Shown: positions 35,499 to 43,818, counted from the first letter of the stretch. The stretch is DNA of 64,000 nt from Segatella copri (GCF_949820605.1 NZ_CATKVU010000006.1:3204001-3268000); one strand, 5' to 3'. Notes: generated from the sequence alone by a model not told the origin. A program made the numbers and translations.

Positions 35499-36074
35499 AT
35501 GAATATGAGAATTATCAGTTTTATATTATTTGTATTGTTAGCATTGCCTTCTTTTGGTCAGTATCGTGATGTACGTATGCCAGAACAGCCTAAGGGCTCA
35601 AATTATCGTGATTATACTTCACAAGAACAGGGCTTTTGGTGTGCCGTAGAGACAGAAGGTGGTAGTAGCATCATGGAGCATAAAACTAATATGCAATATG
35701 TGAACCTAACCTTTACTGGTGGTTATCGCATAAACGAGTTTTTGCGCTTAGGTGTAGGTTTTGGAGGCAGGATGTATGTTAATAATGCTAGTGTGAGAAA
35801 TACCAATAGCAAGTTTGGAATACCAATCTTTGCCAATGTCCGTGGTAATTTCATATCAGCTCAGGATAGGGATGGCGTTCCTTTTTGGTCGCTCAATGTT
35901 GGTGGTATCACCAAAGAAGGTGCTTTCTTTAGCCCTACCATAGGTTATAGCTTTGGTGGACTTCGCAATAACTTTCAGGTTGGTGTTGCTTATACTTTGT
36001 CAAATCTCAAGGATAATGCCGGTGTAAAGCAAAACTATAACTATTTTGGCTTGAAACTTGGCTATGAATTTTAA
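35499..36074 (+). CDS. Outer membrane beta-barrel protein of the exported cluster
   Basis: 191 residues from ATG 35499 (TTG one codon earlier is less likely). Signal peptide ending LPSFG with Gln at +1. Strands alternate: MQYVNLTFTGGYRINEFLRLGVGFGGRM, SLNVGGITKEGAFFSPTIGYSFGG, and the C-terminus NYFGLKLGYEF with a final aromatic. About eight strands are expected. It probably provides the outer membrane element of the cluster. Confidence 0.7.
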   Translation: MNMRIISFILFVLLALPSFGQYRDVRMPEQPKGSNYRDYTSQEQGFWCAVETEGGSSIMEHKTNMQYVNLTFTGGYRINEFLRLGVGFGGRMYVNNASVRNTNSKFGIPIFANVRGNFISAQDRDGVPFWSLNVGGITKEGAFFSPTIGYSFGGLRNNFQVGVAYTLSNLKDNAGVKQNYNYFGLKLGYEF

Positions 36075-36085
36075 ATATTACGATT

Positions 36086-36568
36086 ATGAAGAAAGTTATT
36101 TTGTGTATGCTGATGGTCTTTGCGACCTCAGTTTCTGTCATGGCGCAGAAGCAGGCGATCTACGACCGTTCTTCAATCAAGTGTATGGGGGTAGAATTGG
36201 ATGGCTCCCAGACATTGAGAGTACTGGGCTATGGTCGTAATCGTTCTGATGCCAAGGAACAAGCCATGAAGAATGCCGTTTGGGCTGTAGTCTTTGATGG
36301 TATCCGTGAGGGAGTATCGGGATGCAATATGCGTCCGTTGGTGACAGAAGTGAATGCTCGTGAGCGATATGAGGACTATTTCAATGTGTTTTTTGCAGAT
36401 GGAGGAGAGTATAAAAAATATGTTACTCTTAGAGATACCAAAAAACGTTCTGCTAATAAAAGCAAGGATAAGGTAGGCTATTCGTATGAGATGACCATTA
36501 GAGTGCTTCGCTCACAGCTCAAGGCGCGTTTAAAGGCTGATAATGTAATAGATAAAGATCACTTATAA
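36086..36568 (+). CDS. Small exported protein, LPP20/CsgG-accessory-like
   Basis: 160 residues; signal peptide MKKVILCMLMVFATSVSVMA then Gln. LRVLGYGRNRSDAKEQAMKN followed by AVWAVVFDGI is the strand-helix pattern seen in LPP20/FlgT-N-like and CsgG-related modules, where helices with repeated Ala follow a Gly-rich strand. FNVFFADGGEYKKYV matches the 35015 protein. Function unknown; similarity to amyloid or flagellar accessory folds is my inference. Confidence 0.6.
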   Translation: MKKVILCMLMVFATSVSVMAQKQAIYDRSSIKCMGVELDGSQTLRVLGYGRNRSDAKEQAMKNAVWAVVFDGIREGVSGCNMRPLVTEVNARERYEDYFNVFFADGGEYKKYVTLRDTKKRSANKSKDKVGYSYEMTIRVLRSQLKARLKADNVIDKDHL

Positions 36569-36580
36569 AAAGAAAATATT

Positions 36581-37534
36581 ATGAAGATAAGAAAAATGCT
36601 GATGATAGCCCTGCTGTTTTTTTCTTCTGTTGCTGTTTTTGGACAGGCGAAGAAACCTACCCTCATGGTAATGCCAAGTGATGCATGGTGTAACGAGCAT
36701 GGGTATATGCAGACTTATGACAACCAGGGAACTCAGGAAAAAGTACCAGATTATAAGGCTGCTGTTTCTACGGATAAACAGTTGAATGCTGTTATTTCGA
36801 AAATCAACAATCTGATGGCTGATAGGGGATTTCCATTGAAAGATTTGCAGCAAACTTTGAAAACCCTCAATAATGATGCTGCTGAGGATGCGCTCTTGAC
36901 CAGCAAGGCTGGAAATTCTGTGGCAGAGAGCCCTTTGGATAGGTTGCGCCGTCGTGCCAAACCGGACATCATCATGGAAATAGATTGGACGGAGAATAAG
37001 ATGGGACCAAAAAGTTCTATTACATATAATCTTCGTGCCTTGGATGCTTATTCTGACAAACAAGTTGCTGGTGCTGAGGGTACGGGCAAGGGATCTTTTT
37101 CTGCCGAACTTCCAGTCTTACTAGAAGAGGCAGTACAAGATCACATGGATGAATTTTGCGAGCGTTTGCAATCTCATTTTGAGGATATGATGCAGAATGG
37201 TAGAGAAATATCTCTTGTAATGAAAGTATTTGATAATGGCTCCGGCTTGGATTTCGAGAAAGAATATGGTGACTATGAACTCAATGAAGTTATCGATAAT
37301 TGGCTTAGCGACAATTGTGTGAATCATCGTTTCAATAAGTCCGACGGAACAGAAACTACGCTTATTTACGACCAGGTGAGAATACCTTTGTATAAGGAGA
37401 ATGGACAAGCTATGGATACCTATTCGTTTGCTCGCAATATGGCCCGTTTTTTCAAGGCTGCTCCTTATAATATTCCAATCAAGACCGTAAATAAGGGCCT
37501 TGGTAAGTGTGAGTTGATATTTGGTGAAAAATAA
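36581..37534 (+). CDS. DUF6175-like exported protein
   Basis: 317 residues; signal peptide ending AVFG, then QAKKP. PTLMVMPSDAWCNEHGYMQT, a region of helices (DKQLNAVISKINNLMADRGF) and KPDIIMEIDWTENKMGPKSS follow the LpoB/CsgG-like pattern: a first strand with MPSD, then a helix, then a strand reporting the element. The family name DUF6175 is from memory of Bacteroidetes annotations. Its role in the cluster is unknown. Confidence 0.6.
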   Translation: MKIRKMLMIALLFFSSVAVFGQAKKPTLMVMPSDAWCNEHGYMQTYDNQGTQEKVPDYKAAVSTDKQLNAVISKINNLMADRGFPLKDLQQTLKTLNNDAAEDALLTSKAGNSVAESPLDRLRRRAKPDIIMEIDWTENKMGPKSSITYNLRALDAYSDKQVAGAEGTGKGSFSAELPVLLEEAVQDHMDEFCERLQSHFEDMMQNGREISLVMKVFDNGSGLDFEKEYGDYELNEVIDNWLSDNCVNHRFNKSDGTETTLIYDQVRIPLYKENGQAMDTYSFARNMARFFKAAPYNIPIKTVNKGLGKCELIFGEK

Positions 37535-37546
37535 AGGTTACAGGCA

Positions 37547-38521
37547 ATGAGAAAGAATATATATAAGTGTTTGCTGACATCGACTTTGCTCTTGTCGGCG
37601 CAGGGGATGTTGGCGCAAGATTGCAATATCCCGATGTCGGTGATTGTGGATGAGGGCTTTGCTCATGTTACCGCCGAGAGTGCTTCTGTTTTGCAGACAC
37701 AGTTGGAACGTCTTATCACCCAGTCGAAATTGGATGTGGGATGGAAAAATGCAAACTTTGCCATTACGGCAAAGTTTGATCAGTTGGACAGATATATTGT
37801 AAGTAGTGCGCCTACCCAGATAGCCAATGTATTTGGGGTTACATTGTATCTTGTGGATGTTTACAACCAAAAGCTTTTTGCTTCTGTATATGTTGAGGTA
37901 AAGGGCGTGGGCTCTAATGAAACAAAGGCTTCGCTGAATGCGATACGTCAGTTGAATGCAGGGAATGGAAAAATCAATACTTTCCTTTCTGGTGCAAAGA
38001 AAAAGATTATAAGCTATTATGATTCGCAACTACCTTCTCTAATTAAGGAAGCACGTTCCAAGGCTTCCTTCAAAAATTATGAGGAGGCTCTTGCCATGTT
38101 GGCGGTGGTTCCTACCTGCTGCAATGGCTATGATTCTGCAATGAAGGAGGCTATGAGAATCTATGTTCTTTATCGGGATACCTATTTCTTGGCTCGGTTG
38201 AATGAGGCTAAGGCTCTTTGGAGTTCCAATCCTACTCAGGCTGGTAGCGTACCTGTGGTGGCAATCTTGTCTTCGGTCGATCCTGATGCCAAATGCTATA
38301 AAGAAGCGATGGCACTTCTGTCGCAGGTTGCTAAAGTCGTAAAGACCGATGTGGATTATGAGACAAAGAAGAAGTATGAGGATGCTGTTGAACTAGAAAA
38401 ACTACGCATCCAAACTATTGGGGAAATCGGTAAGGCGTATGCTGCAAATAGACCTATGAACCTTATATTTTTAGGACATGGCGGTGCTATCGCCACTCAG
38501 TCTCCCGTAGCAGTTCCATAA
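37547..38521 (+). CDS. Exported protein with CsgG-like N-terminus and helical C-terminus
   Basis: 324 residues; signal peptide ending GMLA with Gln at +1. Residues 25-140 read as strands and helices of a CsgG/FlgO-like domain (NFAITAKFDQLDRYIVSSAP, FGVTLYLVDVYNQKLFASVY). From 160 the protein is helical and TPR-like (EEALAMLAVVPTCCNGYDSA). Last gene of the seven; a hairpin terminator follows at 38560. Confidence 0.6.
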   Translation: MRKNIYKCLLTSTLLLSAQGMLAQDCNIPMSVIVDEGFAHVTAESASVLQTQLERLITQSKLDVGWKNANFAITAKFDQLDRYIVSSAPTQIANVFGVTLYLVDVYNQKLFASVYVEVKGVGSNETKASLNAIRQLNAGNGKINTFLSGAKKKIISYYDSQLPSLIKEARSKASFKNYEEALAMLAVVPTCCNGYDSAMKEAMRIYVLYRDTYFLARLNEAKALWSSNPTQAGSVPVVAILSSVDPDAKCYKEAMALLSQVAKVVKTDVDYETKKKYEDAVELEKLRIQTIGEIGKAYAANRPMNLIFLGHGGAIATQSPVAVP

Positions 38522-38559
38522 TTAGATTTGATACTTGATATTTTAATAATTGAATGATA

Positions 38560-38597
38560 TTCGACCACAAAATACTTTTATGTGTTTTGTGGTCGAA
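38560..38597 (+). terminator. Terminator of the exported-protein cluster
   Basis: TTCGACCACAAAA and TTTTGTGGTCGAA pair in a 13-bp stem around a 12-base loop, 39 bases after the last stop. No long T run follows, so it may instead be a palindromic site. Confidence 0.5.
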
Positions 38598-38626
38598 CTT
38601 GTTCCGCATTTGCAAAACGAAGCGGG

Positions 38627-38728
38627 CATGAGAGCGCCACCATCGTCATGGTAACGCATAATGAGCATGATGCCAAGATAGCCCATCGCACCATCCGGTT
38701 GTTTGATGGACAGATAGTGGATGAGTAA
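38627..38728 (+). pseudogene. Orphan 3' end of an ABC ATPase gene
   Basis: In frame: HESATIVMVTHNEHDAKIAH, then RTIRLFDGQIVDE and a stop at 38726-38728. It matches the last third of the D-loop/H-loop region of the ATPase at 30945-31625 (native HEGTTIVMVTHNEHD) at roughly 90% of bases but with real differences at both ends, so it is a paralogue tail, not an exact copy. The exported cluster (32014-38521) sits between the two, consistent with insertion or deletion at an older tandem ABC array. Confidence 0.85.
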
Positions 38729-38737
38729 AATCTTGTC

Positions 38738-40084
38738 TTATGGGAGTAAAGGTACCATATATATAGGTAGGCAGAGCACATTGCCATCTTTTTTCAAGTC
38801 CTTGGTGTAAACTAAGTATTTGTGCCCTGTTCTAGAACTGTATTTCTCGGAAAACTGATCGAGTGACGCATGAGACTTATAGCCAGAAGACTTTACTTCT
38901 ATAGGACTTATCTTGCTCCCATCTGCCTGCAAAAAATCGATTTCGTAATATCCTTTGCCGTCATGCTTGGGTATGGTATGGTAATACAAGTCTTTGCCGG
39001 AAGTTCTGAGCATTTGAGCCACTACATTCTCATAGATGTACCCTAGATTGGTGTCTAATTTGTCGCTCAGCAATTTGTTGTAGATGATATTGTCTGTAAA
39101 TTTCTTAGACTTATAAGCCAATGTGACGAAGAGTCCCGTATCTGAAGTATACATCTTATATCGTTGCAAATCTTTTGTAAGGGCTAAGTCAACATTGGGG
39201 TCGTTGGAGTGGTAGGCTATGTTTGCCACTCTGGATTCTTCCATCAGTTGGACAATGTCGATTATCCTGTCTTGCTTTTCTCCAGGGATGACAGTCGAGA
39301 TAGTATATCGTGAGGCATTCTTGCTCAGTTGTGAAGGTATGGCGTCGAACATAGCGGTTGCTTTGCCCGACGTATCTATTTTTCTGAGGTCTTCTTCGTA
39401 AAGGGCGATGATGTCCCGCTTCACGGTGTCTACTTCGCTAAGGTCGTTGGTTTTGATGTATTTGTCTACGGCTTGTGGCATTCCACCGACCAGCATGTAT
39501 AGTCTGAAGTCTCTCATCATTTTACGGTGGATTGCTTCGCCGAGAGGTTGTTTTTGCTCAAGAACTGTTTTTAGCAGAGTAAATGTGACGTTGTCGCCCA
39601 TAGCCCATCTGAACTCTTCGAAGTCCATGGGGTGCATACTGATTCGTGTCTCCTCGCTAGGAATGATGATGTTTTGTACATTCTTGCGGATGGAGATAAG
39701 TGAGCCAGTTTCTATATAGTCGTATCGATGGTCTTTTACTAGATGCTTGATGGCTTGTCGTGCCTTAGGATTATTTTGCACTTCATCAAAGATGATGAGG
39801 GATTTGCGCTCCTTCAAACTGACGTTGTAGTTAAGCTGTAAACGCAGAAATATGTAGTTAAGGTCAGAAAGATCATTGAATAGGTCGTTGATTTCGGTAG
39901 CTGTCTTCGAGAAATCTACCAAGATATACGAAGAGTATTCGTTTTTTGCGAATTCTTCTACGATGGTAGACTTGCCGATTCGTTTCGCTCCTTCTATCAA
40001 TAGGGCGGTTTCTCCCTGTCGCTCTTCTTTCCATCTGAGCATCTCTTGGTATATTTTTCTTTTGAATAATTTGGTTTGCTCCAT
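38738..40084 (-). CDS. AAA_14/DUF4143-type ATPase
   Basis: 448 residues. Walker A is EGAKRIGKST (31-40), Walker B is SLIIFDEVQNNPKARQAIKH, then IETGSLISIRKN; MHPMDFEEFRWAMG, a helical middle, and a C-terminal domain (KGYYEIDFLQADGSKISPIE, then VKSSGYKSHASLDQFSEKY) with a D-xVK pattern like a restriction-endonuclease-like (DUF4143) core. Full version of the truncated gene at 4119-4469. Function not known; may be a nucleic-acid-acting or defence-linked ATPase. Its own three-copy repeat array precedes the promoter. Confidence 0.85.
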   Translation of the reverse strand: MEQTKLFKRKIYQEMLRWKEERQGETALLIEGAKRIGKSTIVEEFAKNEYSSYILVDFSKTATEINDLFNDLSDLNYIFLRLQLNYNVSLKERKSLIIFDEVQNNPKARQAIKHLVKDHRYDYIETGSLISIRKNVQNIIIPSEETRISMHPMDFEEFRWAMGDNVTFTLLKTVLEQKQPLGEAIHRKMMRDFRLYMLVGGMPQAVDKYIKTNDLSEVDTVKRDIIALYEEDLRKIDTSGKATAMFDAIPSQLSKNASRYTISTVIPGEKQDRIIDIVQLMEESRVANIAYHSNDPNVDLALTKDLQRYKMYTSDTGLFVTLAYKSKKFTDNIIYNKLLSDKLDTNLGYIYENVVAQMLRTSGKDLYYHTIPKHDGKGYYEIDFLQADGSKISPIEVKSSGYKSHASLDQFSEKYSSRTGHKYLVYTKDLKKDGNVLCLPIYMVPLLP

Positions 40085-40114
40085 ATTTTGCTTATAATTA
40101 ATGATTTATGTGTG

Positions 40115-40145
40115 TAAAGATAAGGGTTTTGCCGAAATCCGCAAA
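40115..40145 (-). promoter_or_regulatory. Promoter of the AAA_14 ATPase gene
   Basis: TATCTTTA (40115-40122, minus strand) with TTTG at 40142-40145 and a 19-base spacer. The -7 box has A instead of G at its end. The TTTG belongs to the promoter-proximal repeat copy. Confidence 0.6.
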
Positions 40146-40216
40146 ATATTTTAACCTTATTTCGCCGAAATCCGCAAAATGTTTTGGCGCGAATATGCCG
40201 AAATCCGTAAAATGTT
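40131..40216 (-). repeat. Three 20-bp direct repeats at 33-bp pitch
   Basis: GCCGAAATCCGCAAAATRTT occurs at 40131-40150, 40164-40183 and 40197-40216 (third copy with one extra change, GTAAAA). Pitch is exactly 33 both times. Sequence differs wholly from the arrays of the other two ATPases, layout does not. Confidence 0.9.
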
Positions 40217-40224
40217 TGCCCATA

Positions 40225-41016
40225 TTAGAAGAGAAAAGTCATAAATCGCTTGGTGTTAGCCTCTTTCTGCTTCAGCTCTTCTTCCATTCTCTGTATTGCC
40301 ATCTTGAAGAAGAAGCGGATGAGGTGCTTGTCGGTTGCTTCCGTACGAATCATACGGAGGGCAGAAATGTATTCCTGTCGGGCTTCGGATGGGATGATAA
40401 GGAGAGGATGATTCAATCTTAAGAGAATGTAGTTGCTGATGAGACGTCCTGTTCTTCCATTCCCATCACGGAAGGGATGAAGATATTCGTAGAAGCCATG
40501 AAAACGGGCGGCAAGAATCATGGGATGAACGGCTGCTGAAACGATGGCTTTTTCGGTAGATTCCAACAGCTTGGGAACTCTGGCGATGAGTTCTTCGTGG
40601 TCGCCAAATACCGTATCGCCTGCTGCCATGTCTGTGGTGGTGTATTCGCCCGGAATAGCTTCTGGGGAACGGTAGGAAAGCGTATGGCTGGTAACCCGTC
40701 TGTTGATTTCTTTCAGAAGATTCTCGTCGAGTGGATGTTGCGTGTTTTGCATCATGTACTCGAAGGCTTCGAAATGGTCGAGCATTTCGAAAGCCTCGAA
40801 AAGAGTCTTTCCGGCAGGAATCATCCCTAATCCTTTCTCCTTCAGTTCCCGGGTGTCATCTACGGAGAATGAGTTGCCTTCAATGGCGCACGAGTGTGTA
40901 GAGAAGAGTACTTCATTATATTTGATGTACTCTTCTCTATCCATTTTATTGATGATAAGGGTTTGATATTTTCCTCTCAAATCCTCGTATTCCTTGATTT
41001 CCTTTTCGAATGCCAT
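40225..41016 (-). CDS. Fic family protein with N-terminal inhibitory motif
   Basis: Fic proteins transfer AMP (or other NMP) from a nucleotide to Ser/Thr/Tyr of target proteins. The 263 residues contain the full active loop HPFRDGNGRTGR (180-191) with catalytic His180. An N-terminal (S/T)xxxE(G/N) motif, SCAIEG (42-47), places it in class II, in which an intramolecular helix with Glu46 blocks ATP. A C-terminal helix bundle follows. Target unknown. Stop is 9 bases before the ATPase repeat array. Confidence 0.9.
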   Translation of the reverse strand: MAFEKEIKEYEDLRGKYQTLIINKMDREEYIKYNEVLFSTHSCAIEGNSFSVDDTRELKEKGLGMIPAGKTLFEAFEMLDHFEAFEYMMQNTQHPLDENLLKEINRRVTSHTLSYRSPEAIPGEYTTTDMAAGDTVFGDHEELIARVPKLLESTEKAIVSAAVHPMILAARFHGFYEYLHPFRDGNGRTGRLISNYILLRLNHPLLIIPSEARQEYISALRMIRTEATDKHLIRFFFKMAIQRMEEELKQKEANTKRFMTFLF

Positions 41017-41152
41017 AATCTTCTGTAAGTAATTATATGACTAACTCTAATATGGTCTTATCGTCTGTTGACATAAGCTTAATCTTTTATAAAGGCAAAG
41101 ATATGGTAAAAAAGCGAAAGTGCCAAACTTTCCTTCCCCAAATTATACTTTT

Positions 41153-42343
41153 TTATGGGATGATGATGCGAAAGGTGGTGATTCCCTGTGCCTTGTCCTG
41201 ATGGAGCGAAAGGCTGCCGCCGCTTACTCGCATGATCTGGCGGGAGAGGGAGAGACCTATTCCGCTTCCTTCCGGCTTCGTGGTGAAGAATGGGATGAAG
41301 ATGTGGGAGGCTACATCTTCGGGGATGAGGCCGGCGTTGTTGCTTACGTCGATGATGATGGATTCCTGGGCGTTGGCGTAGGCTTTGAGACGGATAAATG
41401 CCTTCTTGCTTGCCGCGGATTGCAAATCTGCGGAGCGGCATTCCTGCTTGTCTTCTCTTTCCTTTTCCTTGAAAGCTTCTACGGCATTCTTCAGAAGATT
41501 CGTTACCACGTGAGAGAGGAGGCTCTCATCGACATAAACCAACAAATCCTTGGGAGAAACTTCTATCTTTACTTCGTGGTTGCAGAGCAACGCCATTCTT
41601 TCCAGAAATGGCTCCACATAGAAGAGAGCAGGCTGAGGCTGGGGAACACGGGTGAAACGGCGATAGTTGTTGACGAAAGCCAACAGTTCGGTTCCTGTTT
41701 TGTGGATGGTTTCCAAGCCTTGCTTCAGGTCTTTATCCTCTGTAACCCGGGTAAGCAGAGTTTCGCTCAGCGAAGTAACCGGTGTGATGGTATTCATGAT
41801 TTCATGGGTCAGCACACGAATCAGTTTGATCCAAGAATCCACCTCCTGATTGCTCAGCTCGTGGCTCACGTCGCTCAGGGCGATGATGCGCACGTGCTTG
41901 TCTTTCAGCATGGCTTGGGTTTCATGCTTTGCCAGGTGTTCATCCTTCAGCTTTCCTTTTACCTGGTTCATGTGGGTAAGCACATCCGTATCGAGCAACC
42001 GGAGGGCTGCCTGATTATGTTGCAGGATGTTGTCGTGACTATCTACCACCAGGATGCCCGTATCCACCGCATTCAGAATCTGCTCGTAATATTTCTCCCG
42101 ATCCATCTGCTCCTCTCTCGTATGTTGCAGGAAAAGCTTGATGCGGTTGAGGGACTGGTGTAGAATATTATCCTCCTTAAACCTCTTCTCCGTAGGAAAG
42201 TTGAAGGAGAAATCCCCATTATCTATCGCATCAAAAAGGAAGGTTACCTTCTTGATGTTACGGCGATAGTGGCGGTAGAGGCGAATGTAACCCACTACAG
42301 CCACGAGCAAAAGCACGATAATAATCACCTTATTAATATCCAT
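41153..42343 (-). CDS. NtrB-like sensor histidine kinase with PAS domain
   Basis: 396 residues: an N-terminal membrane segment (VIIIVLLLVAVVGYIRL), HAMP-like linker, PAS domain (LNAVDTGILVVDSHDNILQH), dimerisation box with His180 (VLTHEIMNTITPV), N box NLLKNAVEA and G box SGIGLSLSRQIM. Between N and G1 boxes an extra ~17 residues (EREDKQECRSADLQSAA) are absent from the kinase at 20964; they are encoded by a palindromic element. It lies 47 bases after the NtrC-like gene and is probably its partner. Confidence 0.9.
   Translation of the reverse strand: MDINKVIIIVLLLVAVVGYIRLYRHYRRNIKKVTFLFDAIDNGDFSFNFPTEKRFKEDNILHQSLNRIKLFLQHTREEQMDREKYYEQILNAVDTGILVVDSHDNILQHNQAALRLLDTDVLTHMNQVKGKLKDEHLAKHETQAMLKDKHVRIIALSDVSHELSNQEVDSWIKLIRVLTHEIMNTITPVTSLSETLLTRVTEDKDLKQGLETIHKTGTELLAFVNNYRRFTRVPQPQPALFYVEPFLERMALLCNHEVKIEVSPKDLLVYVDESLLSHVVTNLLKNAVEAFKEKEREDKQECRSADLQSAASKKAFIRLKAYANAQESIIIDVSNNAGLIPEDVASHIFIPFFTTKPEGSGIGLSLSRQIMRVSGGSLSLHQDKAQGITTFRIIIP
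41413..41433. repeat. In-frame palindromic insertion in the kinase gene
   Basis: CCGCGGATTGCAAATCTGCGG is a near-palindrome, with GCGG again just beyond. It encodes RSADLQSAA in the variable loop of the kinase ATPase domain. Similar GC-rich palindromes are scattered in Bacteroidetes genomes, from memory. Confidence 0.6.
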
Positions 42344-42390
42344 ACTTCAAAAACTATAGAATTCTTCACTCTTCACTTTTCGTTCTTCAC

Positions 42391-43755
42391 TTAAATCCCG
42401 TATCGCTTAATCTTATTATAAAGCGTCTGGCGGGAAATGCCCAGTCTTGCAGCTACCACCGACAGGTTTCCTTCACATTCCCTGATGGTTTTCTCTATCA
42501 TTCGGCTCTCCATCTCGTCGAGCGTCTGAACCTCTTCCAGGGGTTTCTCTCTTTTCTGCTGGTTTCCGCCGTCAATATCTTCGGCAGAAATCATTCCGCC
42601 ATCAGACAGAATCACGGCTTTCTCGATGGCGTGCTGAAGTTCACGGATGTTGCCGTACCAAGGCAAACTGGTAAGTTTTTTCTCAGCTTCTTCCGAAAGA
42701 CGGAGATTCACCTTATTATATAAATCGCCATATTGATGGAGGAATCTTTCTGCCAATGGAACGATGTCTGATTTTCTCTGTCTCAGGGCAGGCAATTCCA
42801 GATGGATGGTATTGATGCGATAGAGCAGATCCTCTCTGAATTCGCCATCGTTTACCATCTGCTGCAGGTTGCGGTTGGTGGCGCAAACCAGTCGTACGTT
42901 GATGGGAATCTGCTTACTTCCGCCCACTCTTACGATGCTTCTGCGTTGCAGGGCGGTAAGGAGTTTTGCCTGAAGACTGTAGGATAAGTTTCCTATCTCA
43001 TCCAGGAAGATGGTACTGCCGTCGGCAAGCTCAAACTTGCCCGGTTTATCCACCTTGGCATCGGTAAAAGCACCCTTCACATGACCGAAGAGTTCGCTCT
43101 CGAAAAGGGTTTCCGTGATGGCTCCCATATCCACAGGCAGCATTTTCTTTCCACATCTTGTGGATAAACGATGTATCTCGTTGGCTAACACCTCTTTACC
43201 CGTTCCGTTTTCGCCCGTAATGAGGATGTTTGCATCGGTTGTAGCAACCTTTTCCACAATACTTCTCAAATTGTTCATAACTTCGCTATCTCCCCAATAC
43301 ATAGCGCTTTGCGCATCTTTTCCACCAGGTTTTCCACCTTTCCTGTTGATAACGTTATCCACAGCCCTATTCTTATCCCTAGCCTCTACCAGCGTACGTA
43401 TCATCTTCTCGTTTTCAAAAGGTTTCACGATGAAGTCGGCGGCACCTTCCTTGATGCCTGTTACGGCAAGTTGGATGTCGGCATAGGCGGTAAAGAGTAC
43501 CACCTCGGTTTTCGGGCTGAGGCTCTTGATTTCCCTGAGCCAGTACAGTCCCTCGTTTCCCGAATTGATTCCGCTGGAGAAGTTCATGTCGAGCAGCACC
43601 ACGTCGGGATGCTCCTCTCTCAGTTTGGCTGGGATGGAGTTAGGGTTGGCGATGGTGATGATGTCATCGAATATGGGTTCCAGCAGCATCCTTACCGTAG
43701 TAAGAATGTTGCGGTTGTCATCAACAATCAATATCGTTCCTTGTTTCTTAATCAT
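42391..43755 (-). CDS. NtrC-family sigma-54 response regulator
   Basis: 454 residues: receiver domain with Asp56 (VVLLDMNF), sigma-54 AAA+ domain (Walker A GENGTGKE 181-188; GAFTDA 229-234 in place of GAFTGA; Walker B TIFLDEIGNL) and a Fis-type HTH (LGISRQTLYNKIKRYGI). It needs sigma-54 promoters to act. GAFTDA is a known variant among AAA+ activators, from memory. Likely partner: the kinase at 41153. Likely target: the efflux operon at 25799. A -7 box (TAACTTTG, 43760-43767) and palindrome sit upstream. Confidence 0.95.
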   Translation of the reverse strand: MIKKQGTILIVDDNRNILTTVRMLLEPIFDDIITIANPNSIPAKLREEHPDVVLLDMNFSSGINSGNEGLYWLREIKSLSPKTEVVLFTAYADIQLAVTGIKEGAADFIVKPFENEKMIRTLVEARDKNRAVDNVINRKGGKPGGKDAQSAMYWGDSEVMNNLRSIVEKVATTDANILITGENGTGKEVLANEIHRLSTRCGKKMLPVDMGAITETLFESELFGHVKGAFTDAKVDKPGKFELADGSTIFLDEIGNLSYSLQAKLLTALQRRSIVRVGGSKQIPINVRLVCATNRNLQQMVNDGEFREDLLYRINTIHLELPALRQRKSDIVPLAERFLHQYGDLYNKVNLRLSEEAEKKLTSLPWYGNIRELQHAIEKAVILSDGGMISAEDIDGGNQQKREKPLEEVQTLDEMESRMIEKTIRECEGNLSVVAARLGISRQTLYNKIKRYGI

Positions 43756-43759
43756 GGTG

Positions 43760-43812
43760 CAAAGTTACGAAATATCATGGAAAAGTGGTAATGTTTGTCT
43801 AATAATTAGACG
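43760..43812 (-). promoter_or_regulatory. Promoter and operator of the NtrC-like gene
   Basis: TAACTTTG (43760-43767, minus strand) is the -7 box. GTCTAATAATTAGAC (43797-43811) is a perfect palindrome centred about 50 bases before the transcription start. Extended to 17 bp it matches the two efflux-operon sites at 15 of 17 positions, so the regulator probably also controls its own gene. Confidence 0.7.
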
Positions 43813-43818
43813 AAAAAA

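Noticed and set aside
40131..40216. CRISPR array reading of the three 20-bp repeats
   Set aside because: Only three units with 13-base gaps, no cas genes, and direct overlap with a promoter; a control array explains them better.
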